Below the pieces are notes generated by a model. It was not told the origin of the DNA, ran no database searches, and was given only the letters and a program-made list of their open reading frames with translations. A program made the position numbers and the translations under genes. A stretch of DNA of 28,208 nt from Deltaproteobacteria bacterium (GTDB taxonomy: Bacteria; Desulfobacterota_B; Binatia; UBA9968): assembly GCA_005879255.1 (NCBI GenBank), contig VBKY01000249.1:1-28208 (forward strand), given 5' to 3'. Position 1 is the stretch's first letter. Each line of letters opens with the position of its first letter. Shown piece after piece: positions 7,047 to 14,912 of this stretch.

Positions 7047-8114
7047 CTAAGTGCGCAGAGCGCGCTCGATCCACCCGCCGCCGAGAACCTGGTCCCCGCG
7101 ATAGAAAACCGCCGCCTGGCCCGGCGTCACCGCCGGAAATGCTTCCCCGAACTGCACTTCGCATGCACCGTCGGAATTCGGCCGAATCACGCAGGGAATC
7201 GCCGCTGATCGATAGCGAATCTGTACCTCAGCTTCAATCTCCGCCTCGTCAGGGAATTCGATCCAAGTGACGGACTGGACAGTCATGCCGGCGCAGCTTA
7301 ATTCATCTTTCTTTCCGACAACCACCTGCTTCGTTTCGTCGTCGATCTCGACGACATAAAGCGGCTCGCCAGTCGAAATTCCCAAGCCTCTTCGCTGTCC
7401 GACAGTCACGCGATGAATCCCGCTATGCTGGCCCAACACCTTGCCCGATCGATCGGTGACCTCGCCGCTGCGGAGCTCGCTCTCGTCGGCATAGGATTCC
7501 ACCAGCGCCTTGTAATCACCGAAACAAATATCTTGGCTTTCCGGACGTTCCGCCACCGGCAAGCCAAACTGTCTCGCACGTGCGCGGACCTCGGTCTTTT
7601 GCATTTCGCCGAGCGGAAAGAGCGCATGCGCAAGCTGATCTTGCCCAAGCGAAAACAAAAAATAGGACTGGTCCTTACCTCGATCTGCGCCGCGAAAGAG
7701 TGACGCACGAGAAGCGGAATCAACCCGCATCACGCGCGCGTAATGGCCCGTGGCAACGAAATCGGCGCCTTGCTCCCTGGCCCATCGAAGCAAACTGCCA
7801 AGCTTGAAATCGCGATTGCAAGCCACACAAGGATTGGGCGTGCGGCCGTGCAAATAATCCTGGGCAAACGGCTTCACCACAGTCTCGACAAACTGCGATC
7901 GAAGGTCGAGGAGTGTGTGAGAAATACCGAGCAGCGAGGCAATCTCTTTTGCGCCTCGGTGATCGGAACAAACCCGCGGCCCGGTTTCTCCTTCCCACAT
8001 GCGCAGAGATACACCCTGAACGTCGTGCCCCTGCTCGACGAGCAGCCCCGCGGTTACGGAACTATCGACGCCGCCGCTCATGGCAACGACGACCTTTTGC
8101 TTTCGCGTTAGCAT
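7047..8114 (-). CDS. mnmA: tRNA-specific 2-thiouridylase MnmA
   Basis: MnmA activates U34 of Lys, Glu and Gln tRNAs with ATP and inserts sulfur to form s2U34. The PP-loop is MSGGVDSS (12-19). The NPCVACN segment (94-100) contains C99, equivalent to the catalytic Cys102 of E. coli, and SQDICF (193-198) carries the second catalytic cysteine C197. The extra C96 sits where E. coli has Asp99, a variation seen in other lineages. RGADRGKDQSYFL (141-153) is the conserved tRNA-contact region and the C-terminal barrel ends YRGDQVLGGGWI. The 355-residue length is typical. The gene is flanked on both sides by palindromic repeats, so despite collinear neighbours it is separated from mtaB and cysE by about 95-98 bases. 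Confidence 0.95.
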   Translation of the reverse strand: MLTRKQKVVVAMSGGVDSSVTAGLLVEQGHDVQGVSLRMWEGETGPRVCSDHRGAKEIASLLGISHTLLDLRSQFVETVVKPFAQDYLHGRTPNPCVACNRDFKLGSLLRWAREQGADFVATGHYARVMRVDSASRASLFRGADRGKDQSYFLFSLGQDQLAHALFPLGEMQKTEVRARARQFGLPVAERPESQDICFGDYKALVESYADESELRSGEVTDRSGKVLGQHSGIHRVTVGQRRGLGISTGEPLYVVEIDDETKQVVVGKKDELSCAGMTVQSVTWIEFPDEAEIEAEVQIRYRSAAIPCVIRPNSDGACEVQFGEAFPAVTPGQAAVFYRGDQVLGGGWIERALRT

Positions 8115-8148
8115 CTTTATTTGTCAGGCATGGGACCACGCTCGAACT

Positions 8149-8176
8149 GTAAGGGCACGGCATGCCGTGCCCCTAC
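8149..8176. repeat. Perfect 20-base palindrome inside a 28-base inverted repeat
   Basis: The core GGGCACGGCATGCCGTGCCC (8153-8172) is identical to its own reverse complement. The flanks GTAA and CTAC extend it to 28 bases with one mismatched pair. It sits in the 95-base gap between mnmA and cysE. The sequence closely resembles a dispersed element found in many bacterial genomes and is not followed by a T-tract on the minus strand, so I treat it as a repeat element and not a terminator. Confidence 0.8.
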
Positions 8177-8209
8177 GGGACGCGAAACACGAGGCCCGAA
8201 ACGCATTTG

Positions 8210-8944
8210 TCAGCTTCCCGCATGCTTTAAAAGCTCTTTTACCTTGTTTAAGACTTCGTTCTCCTCGGCGGTTTTCTCCTCGAGACCGCCTTGGCGAGCG
8301 CTCAGTTCGTCGACCTTTTTCTCCACTTTTTCAACATAGTCGGCGAGACTGCCGATCGCTTTCGCGATGACGTCGGGGAGGTCGGCCGAGTTGAGATCAA
8401 TGATAGCCTTACCCGTCGACGTGTGCCGCGCCTCGATCTTCACGACTCTGCCCGGAATGCCGACCACCGTGGAGTGCTGCGGGACTGAGGTCACCAGCAC
8501 CGAGCCGGCGCCCACCCGGCTGTGGCGACCGACGGTCACCGGCCCGAGGACGGCGGCGCCGCTGAAGAGCGTCACCGAGTCTTCGATTGTGGGGTGGCGC
8601 TTGATCGGCTCCGTCGACGTTCCGCCGAGAGTGACGCCCTGGTAGATCGTCACGTCGTTGCCGATTTCACTGGTCTCTCCAATCACGACTCCCATGCCGT
8701 GATCGATAAAACAGCGCCGCCCGATTTTTGCTCCGGGATGGATCTCGATCCCGGTGAGGAAGCGGCCGACGTGGCTCACGAACCGCGCCAACGTGGTAAG
8801 CTTCCGCTGCCAAACCCAGTGCGCCAGCCGGTAGATAAGGATCGCGTGAAAACCGGGATAAGCAATTGCCACTTCCCACGTCGACCGCGCCGCCGGATCG
8901 CGCTCGAAAACCGCTTGGATATCTTCTTTAAGCGTTTCCCACAT
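8210..8944 (-). CDS. cysE: Serine O-acetyltransferase
   Basis: CysE makes O-acetylserine from serine and acetyl-CoA, the first step of cysteine synthesis. The 244-residue protein starts directly with the helical SATase segment ([21 protein letters not shown]), so it is the shorter EpsC-like type. Left-handed beta-helix hexapeptide repeats run from about 66 to 165, with [10 protein letters not shown] (68-77), [10 protein letters not shown] (81-90), YQGVTLGG (101-108) and KRHPTI (115-120). The active-site Asp-His pair is in the DHG segment. The last 45 residues form a charged heptad-like helix ([15 protein letters not shown] onward), a coiled-coil extension in place of the short inhibitory tail. 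No cysK is nearby. The ATG is preceded only by a weak SD. Confidence 0.93.
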   Translation of the reverse strand: MWETLKEDIQAVFERDPAARSTWEVAIAYPGFHAILIYRLAHWVWQRKLTTLARFVSHVGRFLTGIEIHPGAKIGRRCFIDHGMGVVIGETSEIGNDVTIYQGVTLGGTSTEPIKRHPTIEDSVTLFSGAAVLGPVTVGRHSRVGAGSVLVTSVPQHSTVVGIPGRVVKIEARHTSTGKAIIDLNSADLPDVIAKAIGSLADYVEKVEKKVDELSARQGGLEEKTAEENEVLNKVKELLKHAGS

Positions 8945-8957
8945 GACAGAAGACCTG

Positions 8958-9040
8958 TGGAGATGGAGTATTGGAGTACTGGAGTAATGGGTTAAGACCC
9001 TCCACCCAATATTCCATCATTCCATCACTCCAGCATTCCA
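8958..9040. repeat. Intergenic inverted repeat made of short direct repeats
   Basis: The left part (8958-8993) is a run of TGGAG units spaced by 8-9 bases (GGAGATGGAGTATTGGAGTACTGGAGTAATGG). The right part (about 9002-9040) is its imperfect inverse, a run of ATTCCA/ATCACTCCA units. Together they could form a long imperfect hairpin of about 35 bases per side between cimA and cysE. The units look like a dispersed non-coding element. I see no promoter or open frame in it. Confidence 0.65.
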
Positions 9041-9046
9041 ATTTTA

Positions 9047-10630
9047 TCAGTTCGCTTGCCGATGTCGGGCATCCTTGTAAAGCTTATAGTCAATACTATC
9101 CACCAGCGCTTGCCAACTCGCCTCGATCACATTGTGCGACACGCCGACCGTGCCCCAGCGCTCTTTGCCGTCGCCGGACTCGATCAACACGCGCACCACC
9201 GCGCCGGTCCCTTCTCCCGTCGAGAGAACCCGGACCTTGTAATCCAACAGTTCCACTTGCTTGAGCGACGGATAAAATTTGGTCAACGCGCGCCGCAATG
9301 CCTGGTCGAGAGCATTCACCGGGCCGTTGCCCATCGCCGCGGCATGTTCCATCACGCCTTCGACTTGCACCATGATGGTCGCTTCGGAAATCGGCGGCTC
9401 GCCTTCATGGCGCTTCTCGTCGATGACTCGAAACCCGACCAGGCCGAAGTTTTTCTTTTTTCGCCCAAGCGCTTCTTGGATCAAGAGTTCGAAGGACGCT
9501 TCCGCGGCCTGGAATTCGTATCCCTGGCTTTCAAGCTCTTTGGTGCGGCGCAGGATTTCCTTGGCGGCGTCGGCGTGGTTTTTCAAGTCGATGCCGTACT
9601 CTTTGCTCTTGTAGACGATATTGCTTCGGCCCGAGAGATCGGAAACCAGCACGCGCTGGCGGTTGCCAACGAGCTCTGGATCGATATGCTCGTAGGTCTC
9701 GCGGTTCTTGAGCACACCCGAAACATGCAGTCCACCTTTGTGCGCAAAGGCGCTGTCACCGACGTAGGCCTGGCGCTTATTCGGTTGAATATTCGCCAAC
9801 TCGTAAAACAGCTGGGAAACATCCCGCAGCTTTTTCAACTGCGCCGGCGTGACGCACTTCTTGCCCATCTTCAACTGCAAGTTGGCGATCACCGAAATCA
9901 AATTTACGTTGCCGCAGCGTTCACCGAAACCATTGATCGTGCCTTGAACCTGGGTCGCACCGGTCTCGACACCGGCGAGTGTATTGGCCACCGCCAGCTC
10001 CCCGTCGTTGTGACAGTGGATGCCGAGCGGAGTCTTGATTACCCGGTTCACGTGAGTGAGCGCCTCGTGAATATCGCTCGGCAAACGCCCTCCGTTGGTT
10101 TCGCAGAGCACGATCCAATCCGCGCCGCCCTCCTGTGCCGCCTTGAGACATTCCAACGCATAGTCCGGATTGTCGCGAAATCCGTCGAAGAAGTGCTCCG
10201 CATCAAAAATTACTTCATCGACGCGTTTCTTCATGAAGGCAATGGAATCGGCGATGATGTCCAGATTCGCTTTTTGGCTGATGCGCAAATCATCGCGGAC
10301 GTGCAGATCCCAGGCTTTGCCGACCAGCGTCACCACCGGTGTATCGGCGGACAGAAGGATTTTGAGATTGATGTCCTGTGACGGTTTAGCGCCGAACTTT
10401 CTGGTGGTGCCGAAGGACGCGATCTTGGCATTCTTCAACTTCAGCTTCTTCACCTGCTTGAAGAAGTCGGCGTCGCGCGCATTGGAGCCCGGGTAGCCGC
10501 CTTCGATATAGTCGATGCCCAACTCCTCGAGCTTCTCCGCGATGCGTAGTTTATCCTCGAGGGTGAACGAAACATCCTCCGCCTGACAACCGTCTCTCAA
10601 AGTCGTGTCGTAGAGTAAAACGTCCTTCAT
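9047..10630 (-). CDS. cimA: (R)-citramalate synthase
   Basis: CimA condenses pyruvate and acetyl-CoA to citramalate, opening the threonine-independent route to 2-oxobutyrate and isoleucine. The catalytic TIM barrel begins DTTLRDG (8-14), with the metal/substrate motif IHCHNDG (204-210) and GERCGN (235-240) as in the HMGL/isopropylmalate synthase family. The VLCETNG segment (174-180) and the overall 527-residue length match the CimA subfamily, not LeuA. The C-terminal region (about 380-510) is the LeuA-type allosteric dimer domain, usually the isoleucine-binding part. The start ATG overlaps the lysC stop by 4 bases (ATGA), so the two are translationally coupled and amino-acid synthesis genes close the core string. 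Confidence 0.93.
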   Translation of the reverse strand: MKDVLLYDTTLRDGCQAEDVSFTLEDKLRIAEKLEELGIDYIEGGYPGSNARDADFFKQVKKLKLKNAKIASFGTTRKFGAKPSQDINLKILLSADTPVVTLVGKAWDLHVRDDLRISQKANLDIIADSIAFMKKRVDEVIFDAEHFFDGFRDNPDYALECLKAAQEGGADWIVLCETNGGRLPSDIHEALTHVNRVIKTPLGIHCHNDGELAVANTLAGVETGATQVQGTINGFGERCGNVNLISVIANLQLKMGKKCVTPAQLKKLRDVSQLFYELANIQPNKRQAYVGDSAFAHKGGLHVSGVLKNRETYEHIDPELVGNRQRVLVSDLSGRSNIVYKSKEYGIDLKNHADAAKEILRRTKELESQGYEFQAAEASFELLIQEALGRKKKNFGLVGFRVIDEKRHEGEPPISEATIMVQVEGVMEHAAAMGNGPVNALDQALRRALTKFYPSLKQVELLDYKVRVLSTGEGTGAVVRVLIESGDGKERWGTVGVSHNVIEASWQALVDSIDYKLYKDARHRQAN

Positions 10631-11847
10631 ACCTTTCCCTGCTTCCCGATAAATGCATCATGCAGCACGCGCACAGCGAGCTCGGTATATTTCGCGTCGA
10701 TGACGACGTAAATCTTGATTTCCGAAGTGGAGATCATTTCGATATTAATCCCCTCCTGCGCGAGCACCTGAAACATTTTCGCAGCAACGCCCGCGTGCGT
10801 GCGCATGCCGACGCCGACCACGGAAACTTTGGCGATGTCGGTGTCGACCCGGATACCCTTGGCATGCAACGCGGGCAAGGCGTTTTCGACGATCGCCCGG
10901 GCCTTTTTATGATCCGCCTTGGGTACGGTGAAAGTCAAATCCGTGGTGCCGTCTTCGCTGGCATTCTGGATAATCATGTCGACGACGATGTGGGCGTCCG
11001 CTATCGGACCGAAAATTTGCGCTGCCAAGCCGGGCCGATCGGGAACCCGCACCAGCGTGATCTTCGCCTCGTTTTTATCACAGGCCACACCGGATACTAA
11101 CACATCGCTCATACTCTCCTCCTCGGCGACCAGCCATGTCCCTTCAACCTCCGAAAAAGTCGACCGGACATGCACCGGGACGGAAAACTTTTTGGCAAAC
11201 TCGACGGAACGTATTTCCAAGACTTTGGCGCCCGTGCTCGCCAGCTCGATCATCTCCTCGTAGGAAATGCGCTGGAGCTTGCGCGCGTCCGGACAAATCC
11301 CCGGATCGGTCGTAAAAACGCCTTCGACGTCGGTGTAGATCTCGCAGGCCCCGGCGCTGAGAAACGCCGCCAGCGCCACTGCGCTGGTGTCCGAGCCGCC
11401 GCGCCCGAGCGTCGTGATGTTGTCGTCTTCATCCACGCCCTGGAACCCCGCGACGATCACGATCTCACCGGCACCCAATGCCTGCACGATCTTGGTCGAA
11501 TCGATGCTTAAGATGCGGGCTTTGCCGTAGGCATTGTCGGTTTCGATCCTGACTTGATGCCCCAAGTATGATCGCGCCGGCTGTCCCAACTCTTTAAGGG
11601 CCAGAGTTAATAAAGCCACTGAGACCTGCTCTCCGGAGGCCAGCAGCACATCCTTTTCCCGCTCGTCCGGTTGTTCCGAGACTTCGTGCGCCAGCGCGAT
11701 CAAACGGTTGGTCTCCCCCGCCATCGCCGAGACCACGACCACCAAATCATGACCGGCGCGTTTCGCCGCCGCGACCTTCGCCGCGACATGCTTGATGCGG
11801 TCGATCGATCCGATGGACGTGCCCCCGTATTTTTGCACTAACAGCAC
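10627..11847 (-). CDS. lysC: Aspartate kinase
   Basis: This enzyme phosphorylates aspartate, the entry step to lysine, methionine, threonine and diaminopimelate. The kinase domain carries KYGGTS (6-11), GRGGSDTSA (148-156) and FTTDPGI (178-184). Two ACT regulatory domains fill roughly 265-400, with typical segments RVPDRPG and [11 protein letters not shown]. The 406-residue length is that of the monofunctional lysine/threonine-sensitive class. The start codon is GTG (11847), four bases after the tsaE stop, with AGG a few bases before it. It overlaps cimA by 4 bases. The order tsaE-lysC-cimA is common in deltaproteobacteria. Confidence 0.94.
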   Translation of the reverse strand: MLLVQKYGGTSIGSIDRIKHVAAKVAAAKRAGHDLVVVVSAMAGETNRLIALAHEVSEQPDEREKDVLLASGEQVSVALLTLALKELGQPARSYLGHQVRIETDNAYGKARILSIDSTKIVQALGAGEIVIVAGFQGVDEDDNITTLGRGGSDTSAVALAAFLSAGACEIYTDVEGVFTTDPGICPDARKLQRISYEEMIELASTGAKVLEIRSVEFAKKFSVPVHVRSTFSEVEGTWLVAEEESMSDVLVSGVACDKNEAKITLVRVPDRPGLAAQIFGPIADAHIVVDMIIQNASEDGTTDLTFTVPKADHKKARAIVENALPALHAKGIRVDTDIAKVSVVGVGMRTHAGVAAKMFQVLAQEGINIEMISTSEIKIYVVIDAKYTELAVRVLHDAFIGKQGKV

Positions 11848-11851
11848 TTAC

Positions 11852-12367
11852 CTAACCCCTATGCCTCATCCGAGTCTCTTTCTTGACCGTTTGAACTCTG
11901 GAACGCTTCAACTTTTGAACCATCTTCTCATAGCGTTCGCCATGGCCGACAAATGTGAGCTGCCGTTTTGTTCCGCCGCCGTGAGCGATCTTTAGTTCAA
12001 GATACTCGTCCACTTCGTTCGCCGGAACATGCTCGAACCATTCGATCAAACTCACTCCGTCCGCGTACAAGTACTCGCGCAGATTGAGCCCTTCCAACTC
12101 ATGACGTTCACCGATCCGATACAGATCGATATGATAGATCGGCAGCCGGCCGTGGTACTCGTTGATCAAAGTGAACGTGGGACTACGAATCCACGCGTCC
12201 TTCCTGACTTCCAGCCCCGCCGCAAAGCCGCGCACGAAACAAGTCTTGCCGGTCCCCAACTCGCCGACTAGGCCGATGATTTCGCCACCCTTCACCAATT
12301 GCGCCAATTTTCGTCCCCATCCCATGGTCTGGCGGGTAGATTTAGAAACAATGCTCCACGAACCCAT
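11852..12367 (-). CDS. tsaE: tRNA t6A biosynthesis ATPase TsaE
   Basis: TsaE is the ATPase that drives the TsaB-TsaD complex making t6A37 in ANN-decoding tRNAs. Walker A is GELGTGKT (35-42). SPTFTLINEY (68-77) and YHIDLYRI (84-91) are family signatures, and LIEWFEHVP matches the conserved C-terminal E-W segment. At 171 residues it is slightly longer than the usual ~150 because of a basic tail (KKETRMRHRG). It lies four bases before lysC. The 183-base gap upstream holds a possible promoter and two palindromes. Confidence 0.92.
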   Translation of the reverse strand: MGSWSIVSKSTRQTMGWGRKLAQLVKGGEIIGLVGELGTGKTCFVRGFAAGLEVRKDAWIRSPTFTLINEYHGRLPIYHIDLYRIGERHELEGLNLREYLYADGVSLIEWFEHVPANEVDEYLELKIAHGGGTKRQLTFVGHGERYEKMVQKLKRSRVQTVKKETRMRHRG

Positions 12368-12371
12368 GAAA

Positions 12372-12433
12372 GTGGGGGCCCCACAAAGACAAGTATTATA
12401 TTTTTATGGAGAATTCGAGACTGGCTCAGTCTC
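12372..12433 (-). promoter_or_regulatory. Possible promoter and hairpins ahead of tsaE
   Basis: On the minus strand a perfect TATAAT lies at 12400-12395, 28 bases before the tsaE ATG. No good -35 is seen at 16-18 bases, so the promoter call is tentative. Two exact palindromes flank it. GAGACTG/CAGTCTC arms with a 3-base loop (12417-12433) overlap the -35 area and could be an operator. GTGGGG/CCCCAC arms with a 1-base centre (12372-12384) fall in the predicted leader directly before the start codon and could mask ribosome binding. Neither is followed by a T-tract, so a terminator is unlikely. The rest of the 183-base gap (to 12550) shows no gene. Confidence 0.35.
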
Positions 12434-12550
12434 ACTCATAAGCGGACGGCCGAACCGGGTTTCGGGCAAACCGACGGATATAGCCCACCCTCAGTGACCA
12501 TCCTGAGCGTATGCGTATGGCCTCCGAGCGGAAAAAGACGATTATTGTAT

Positions 12551-14110
12551 TCACTCACGTTCCGCCGCCGCTAGGGCGCGCATCCCCGCCGGCAGCCCTT
12601 CAATAATATCCGACGCAATAAGTCCGATCTCGCCTTTTTCAGCGGCCACTATGTCGCCAACGAACCCGTGGAGATAAACACCCAGTTTCATGGCATCTTC
12701 CGCGGAGAAACCCTGGCCCAATAGCGCGGCCAGAATTCCCGCCAGCACATCGCCCATGCCCCCGCTTGCCATCCCTGGATTGCCGGTCGGATTGATAAAG
12801 ATTTTTCCTTCAGCCGTTGCGATCACGCTGCGCGCCCCTTTGAGCACCAGATGACAACGATGCTCGAGCGCAAATGATCGCGCCACCGTCACTCGATCAG
12901 CGTTGACAACCGCATTACTTTTACCGGTGAGCCGTGCCATCTCGCCGGGATGAGGCGTGAGCACTGGAGGAATTTTCGCGTGCCGCAAGCGATCCATTTG
13001 CAGCGCGAGGGTGTTGAGCCCGTCGGCATCGATCACCCACGGAATCGATAAATTCCGCAGCAACCATCGCAGTGTATTTTGTGTGGTATCGCTGACGCCG
13101 ATCCCCGGTCCGAAGAGCAAAGCGCTCTTCCGCTCCAACAATCGGTGCCACTCGTCGTCGCCCAACGGTTCCATTTCCTCTGCGGCGTTATCGCGCAAAG
13201 GTTGCGTCATCACTTCCACCAGCGCGCCGGCAAAAATATTATTGAGCGAGCGGGGCGAAGCCAACGTCACCAACCCGGCGCCCGTCCGCATGGCGGCGCG
13301 ACAGGCCAAAATCGCCGCGCCAGTTTTACCGCGCGAACCGGCCATCACGAGCACATGACCGTAAGTACCCTTATGCGTATCCGGCTCGCGCCGGGGCACA
13401 AGCCGTTGGATGGTCTCGCGGTCCAAGAGCTCGGTCTTCGGCCCAACCTCCGCGACGGCTTCGGCTGCGATGCCTATGTCGGCGACTACCAGATCGCCGA
13501 CGTATTGCACGCCGGGGTAGATCACTTCGCCGAGTTTCGGGTAGCCGAGCGCAACCGTCAGCTCCGCCTGGATCGCTACGCCGAGCGGCGTGCCTTTGTC
13601 GGTGTCGAGTCCGGACGGAATATCCACTGCGACGACCGGTAACCTGGACGCGTTGATCAGCCCGATCGCCTCGGCAAACAGGCCCCGCACTTCGTTTTTC
13701 ACCCCAGTGCCCAAGATCGCGTCGACAATCAAGGCATTCTTGCCGATGCGCTGGCTCAACAAACCCAACCCGTTAGCGCCAATTTCCACTAGTTTCCCTT
13801 TAACCTTCTGGTAGGCGCGCAGATTGTGGCTCGCGTCGTTGGAAAGCTCATCTCTCTGCGCCAGCAGCGCCACTTCGCAGGGGAACCGCTTTTTTTTGAG
13901 CAGGCGCGCAACAACGAACCCATCGCCACCGTTATTGCCTTTCCCGGCAACGACCAACACCCCCTTTTTCACATTACGTCTGTAGCACTCTACGATTGCT
14001 CGAGCGATGCCTTCGCCGGCGCGCTCCATCAGCGTGAGGCTCGGCACGCCGTACTTTTGAATCGTCAACCGATCCATCTCGCGCATTTGTTCGGCGGTGA
14101 CGACGATCAT
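12551..14110 (-). CDS. nnrD: Bifunctional NAD(P)HX epimerase/dehydratase
   Basis: This is the fused repair enzyme for hydrated NADH and NADPH. The N-terminal YjeF_N/NnrE epimerase domain (about 1-215) has the GKGNNGGDG motif (56-64) and DAILGTG near 130. The C-terminal carbohydrate-kinase-like NnrD domain (about 225-515) shows HKGTYGHVLVMAGS, GPGIG, the DADGLN segment, TPHPGEMARL, and the GNPGMASGGMGDVLAG motif near 445-460. The 519-residue length is normal for the fused form. It follows pdxJ with a 73-base gap filled by an inverted repeat; in many deltaproteobacteria acpS lies in this position, and I do not see it here. Confidence 0.94.
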   Translation of the reverse strand: MIVVTAEQMREMDRLTIQKYGVPSLTLMERAGEGIARAIVECYRRNVKKGVLVVAGKGNNGGDGFVVARLLKKKRFPCEVALLAQRDELSNDASHNLRAYQKVKGKLVEIGANGLGLLSQRIGKNALIVDAILGTGVKNEVRGLFAEAIGLINASRLPVVAVDIPSGLDTDKGTPLGVAIQAELTVALGYPKLGEVIYPGVQYVGDLVVADIGIAAEAVAEVGPKTELLDRETIQRLVPRREPDTHKGTYGHVLVMAGSRGKTGAAILACRAAMRTGAGLVTLASPRSLNNIFAGALVEVMTQPLRDNAAEEMEPLGDDEWHRLLERKSALLFGPGIGVSDTTQNTLRWLLRNLSIPWVIDADGLNTLALQMDRLRHAKIPPVLTPHPGEMARLTGKSNAVVNADRVTVARSFALEHRCHLVLKGARSVIATAEGKIFINPTGNPGMASGGMGDVLAGILAALLGQGFSAEDAMKLGVYLHGFVGDIVAAEKGEIGLIASDIIEGLPAGMRALAAAERE

Positions 14111-14122
14111 AGGAACCGTGAA

Positions 14123-14202
14123 CCGTGTTCGTGAGGCGTGTTCGTGAGAAACTCAATCAGTGATCGGGCAAACACGGTCACGATCACGATCCACGAACAC
14201 GG
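14123..14202. repeat. Inverted repeat overlapping the 3' end of pdxJ
   Basis: CCGTGTTCGTG (14123-14133) is the exact reverse complement of CACGAACACGG (14192-14202). Inside it, CGTGTTCGTGAG occurs twice in direct repeat (near 14124 and 14137), and ACGATCACGATC units line the other side. The right arm supplies the last codons of pdxJ (SRVRGS), so the element has been absorbed into the coding end. It occupies the gap between nnrD and pdxJ where acpS is commonly found in relatives. Confidence 0.65.
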
Positions 14203-14909
14203 CTGAGCAGTTCTTTCATCTCGCGCACGGCTTGCTCAATGCCGACGATGACGGCGCGAGCGATGATGCTGTGACCGATATTGAGTTCGATGATCTCGGG
14301 AATCTCAGCGATCGGGGCGACGTTGCCGTAGTCGAGGCCGTGCCCGGCATGAACTTCGAGGCCCAAGGTTTGCGCCAACGTTGCGGCTTTGGTGATCGCT
14401 CGCCGTTCCTTCTCACGCTCTATACCGGTGACGTTACAATAACCACCGGTGTGGATTTCGATGGCGTAAGCGCCGACTTCCCGTGCCGCTTCAATTTGCG
14501 CGCCCTCCGGATCGATGAAAAGGCTAACGTGAATGCCTCGATCCTGAAGTCTGATGACGGACTCTTTGATTTTCGTCCTATGCGCAACCACGTCGAGGCC
14601 GCCCTCGGTGGTTAGCTCTTCGCGCTTTTCCGGAACGAAGCACGCGTCATTGGGCTGTAGTCTTTCGGCGAACGCGACCATGGCCGGCGTGGCGGCCATT
14701 TCCAAATTGATTTTGCTCGTGGCTCGCTCGCGCAGGAGCTCGACGTCGCGTTCCTGAATATGCCGGCGGTCTTCACGCAAGTGAACGGTAATGCCGTCGG
14801 CGCCGGCCTTTTCCGCAACTAGCGCGGCTTCAACCGGATCCGGCACCTCGGCTCGGCGCGCCTGTCGCACCGTTGCCACATGATCGACATTAACCCCTAA
14901 ACGAATCAT
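14184..14909 (-). CDS. pdxJ: Pyridoxine 5'-phosphate synthase
   Basis: PdxJ closes the ring of vitamin B6 from 3-amino-2-oxopropyl phosphate and deoxyxylulose 5-phosphate. The TIM barrel has the family motifs [15 protein letters not shown] (4-18), [16 protein letters not shown] (36-51), INLEMA (66-71), [16 protein letters not shown] (90-105) and the phosphate-binding C-terminal GHGLDYGNV and [12 protein letters not shown] segments. The 241-residue length is standard. It starts three bases after the glmM stop, so the two are co-translated. The last residues (SRVRGS) are encoded within the palindromic element at 14123-14202 and are probably not ancestral. Confidence 0.95.
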   Translation of the reverse strand: MIRLGVNVDHVATVRQARRAEVPDPVEAALVAEKAGADGITVHLREDRRHIQERDVELLRERATSKINLEMAATPAMVAFAERLQPNDACFVPEKREELTTEGGLDVVAHRTKIKESVIRLQDRGIHVSLFIDPEGAQIEAAREVGAYAIEIHTGGYCNVTGIEREKERRAITKAATLAQTLGLEVHAGHGLDYGNVAPIAEIPEIIELNIGHSIIARAVIVGIEQAVREMKELLSRVRGS

Positions 14910-14912
14910 TTC

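Noticed and set aside
5698..7050. A 450-codon plus-strand frame opposite mtaB
   Set aside because: It lies entirely antisense to a clearly conserved gene, has low-complexity Arg/His/Ala-rich composition typical of an antisense frame, and shows no family motif.
9056..10381. A 441-codon plus-strand frame opposite cimA
   Set aside because: It is a codon-bias shadow of cimA; no recognisable domain and no ribosome binding site.
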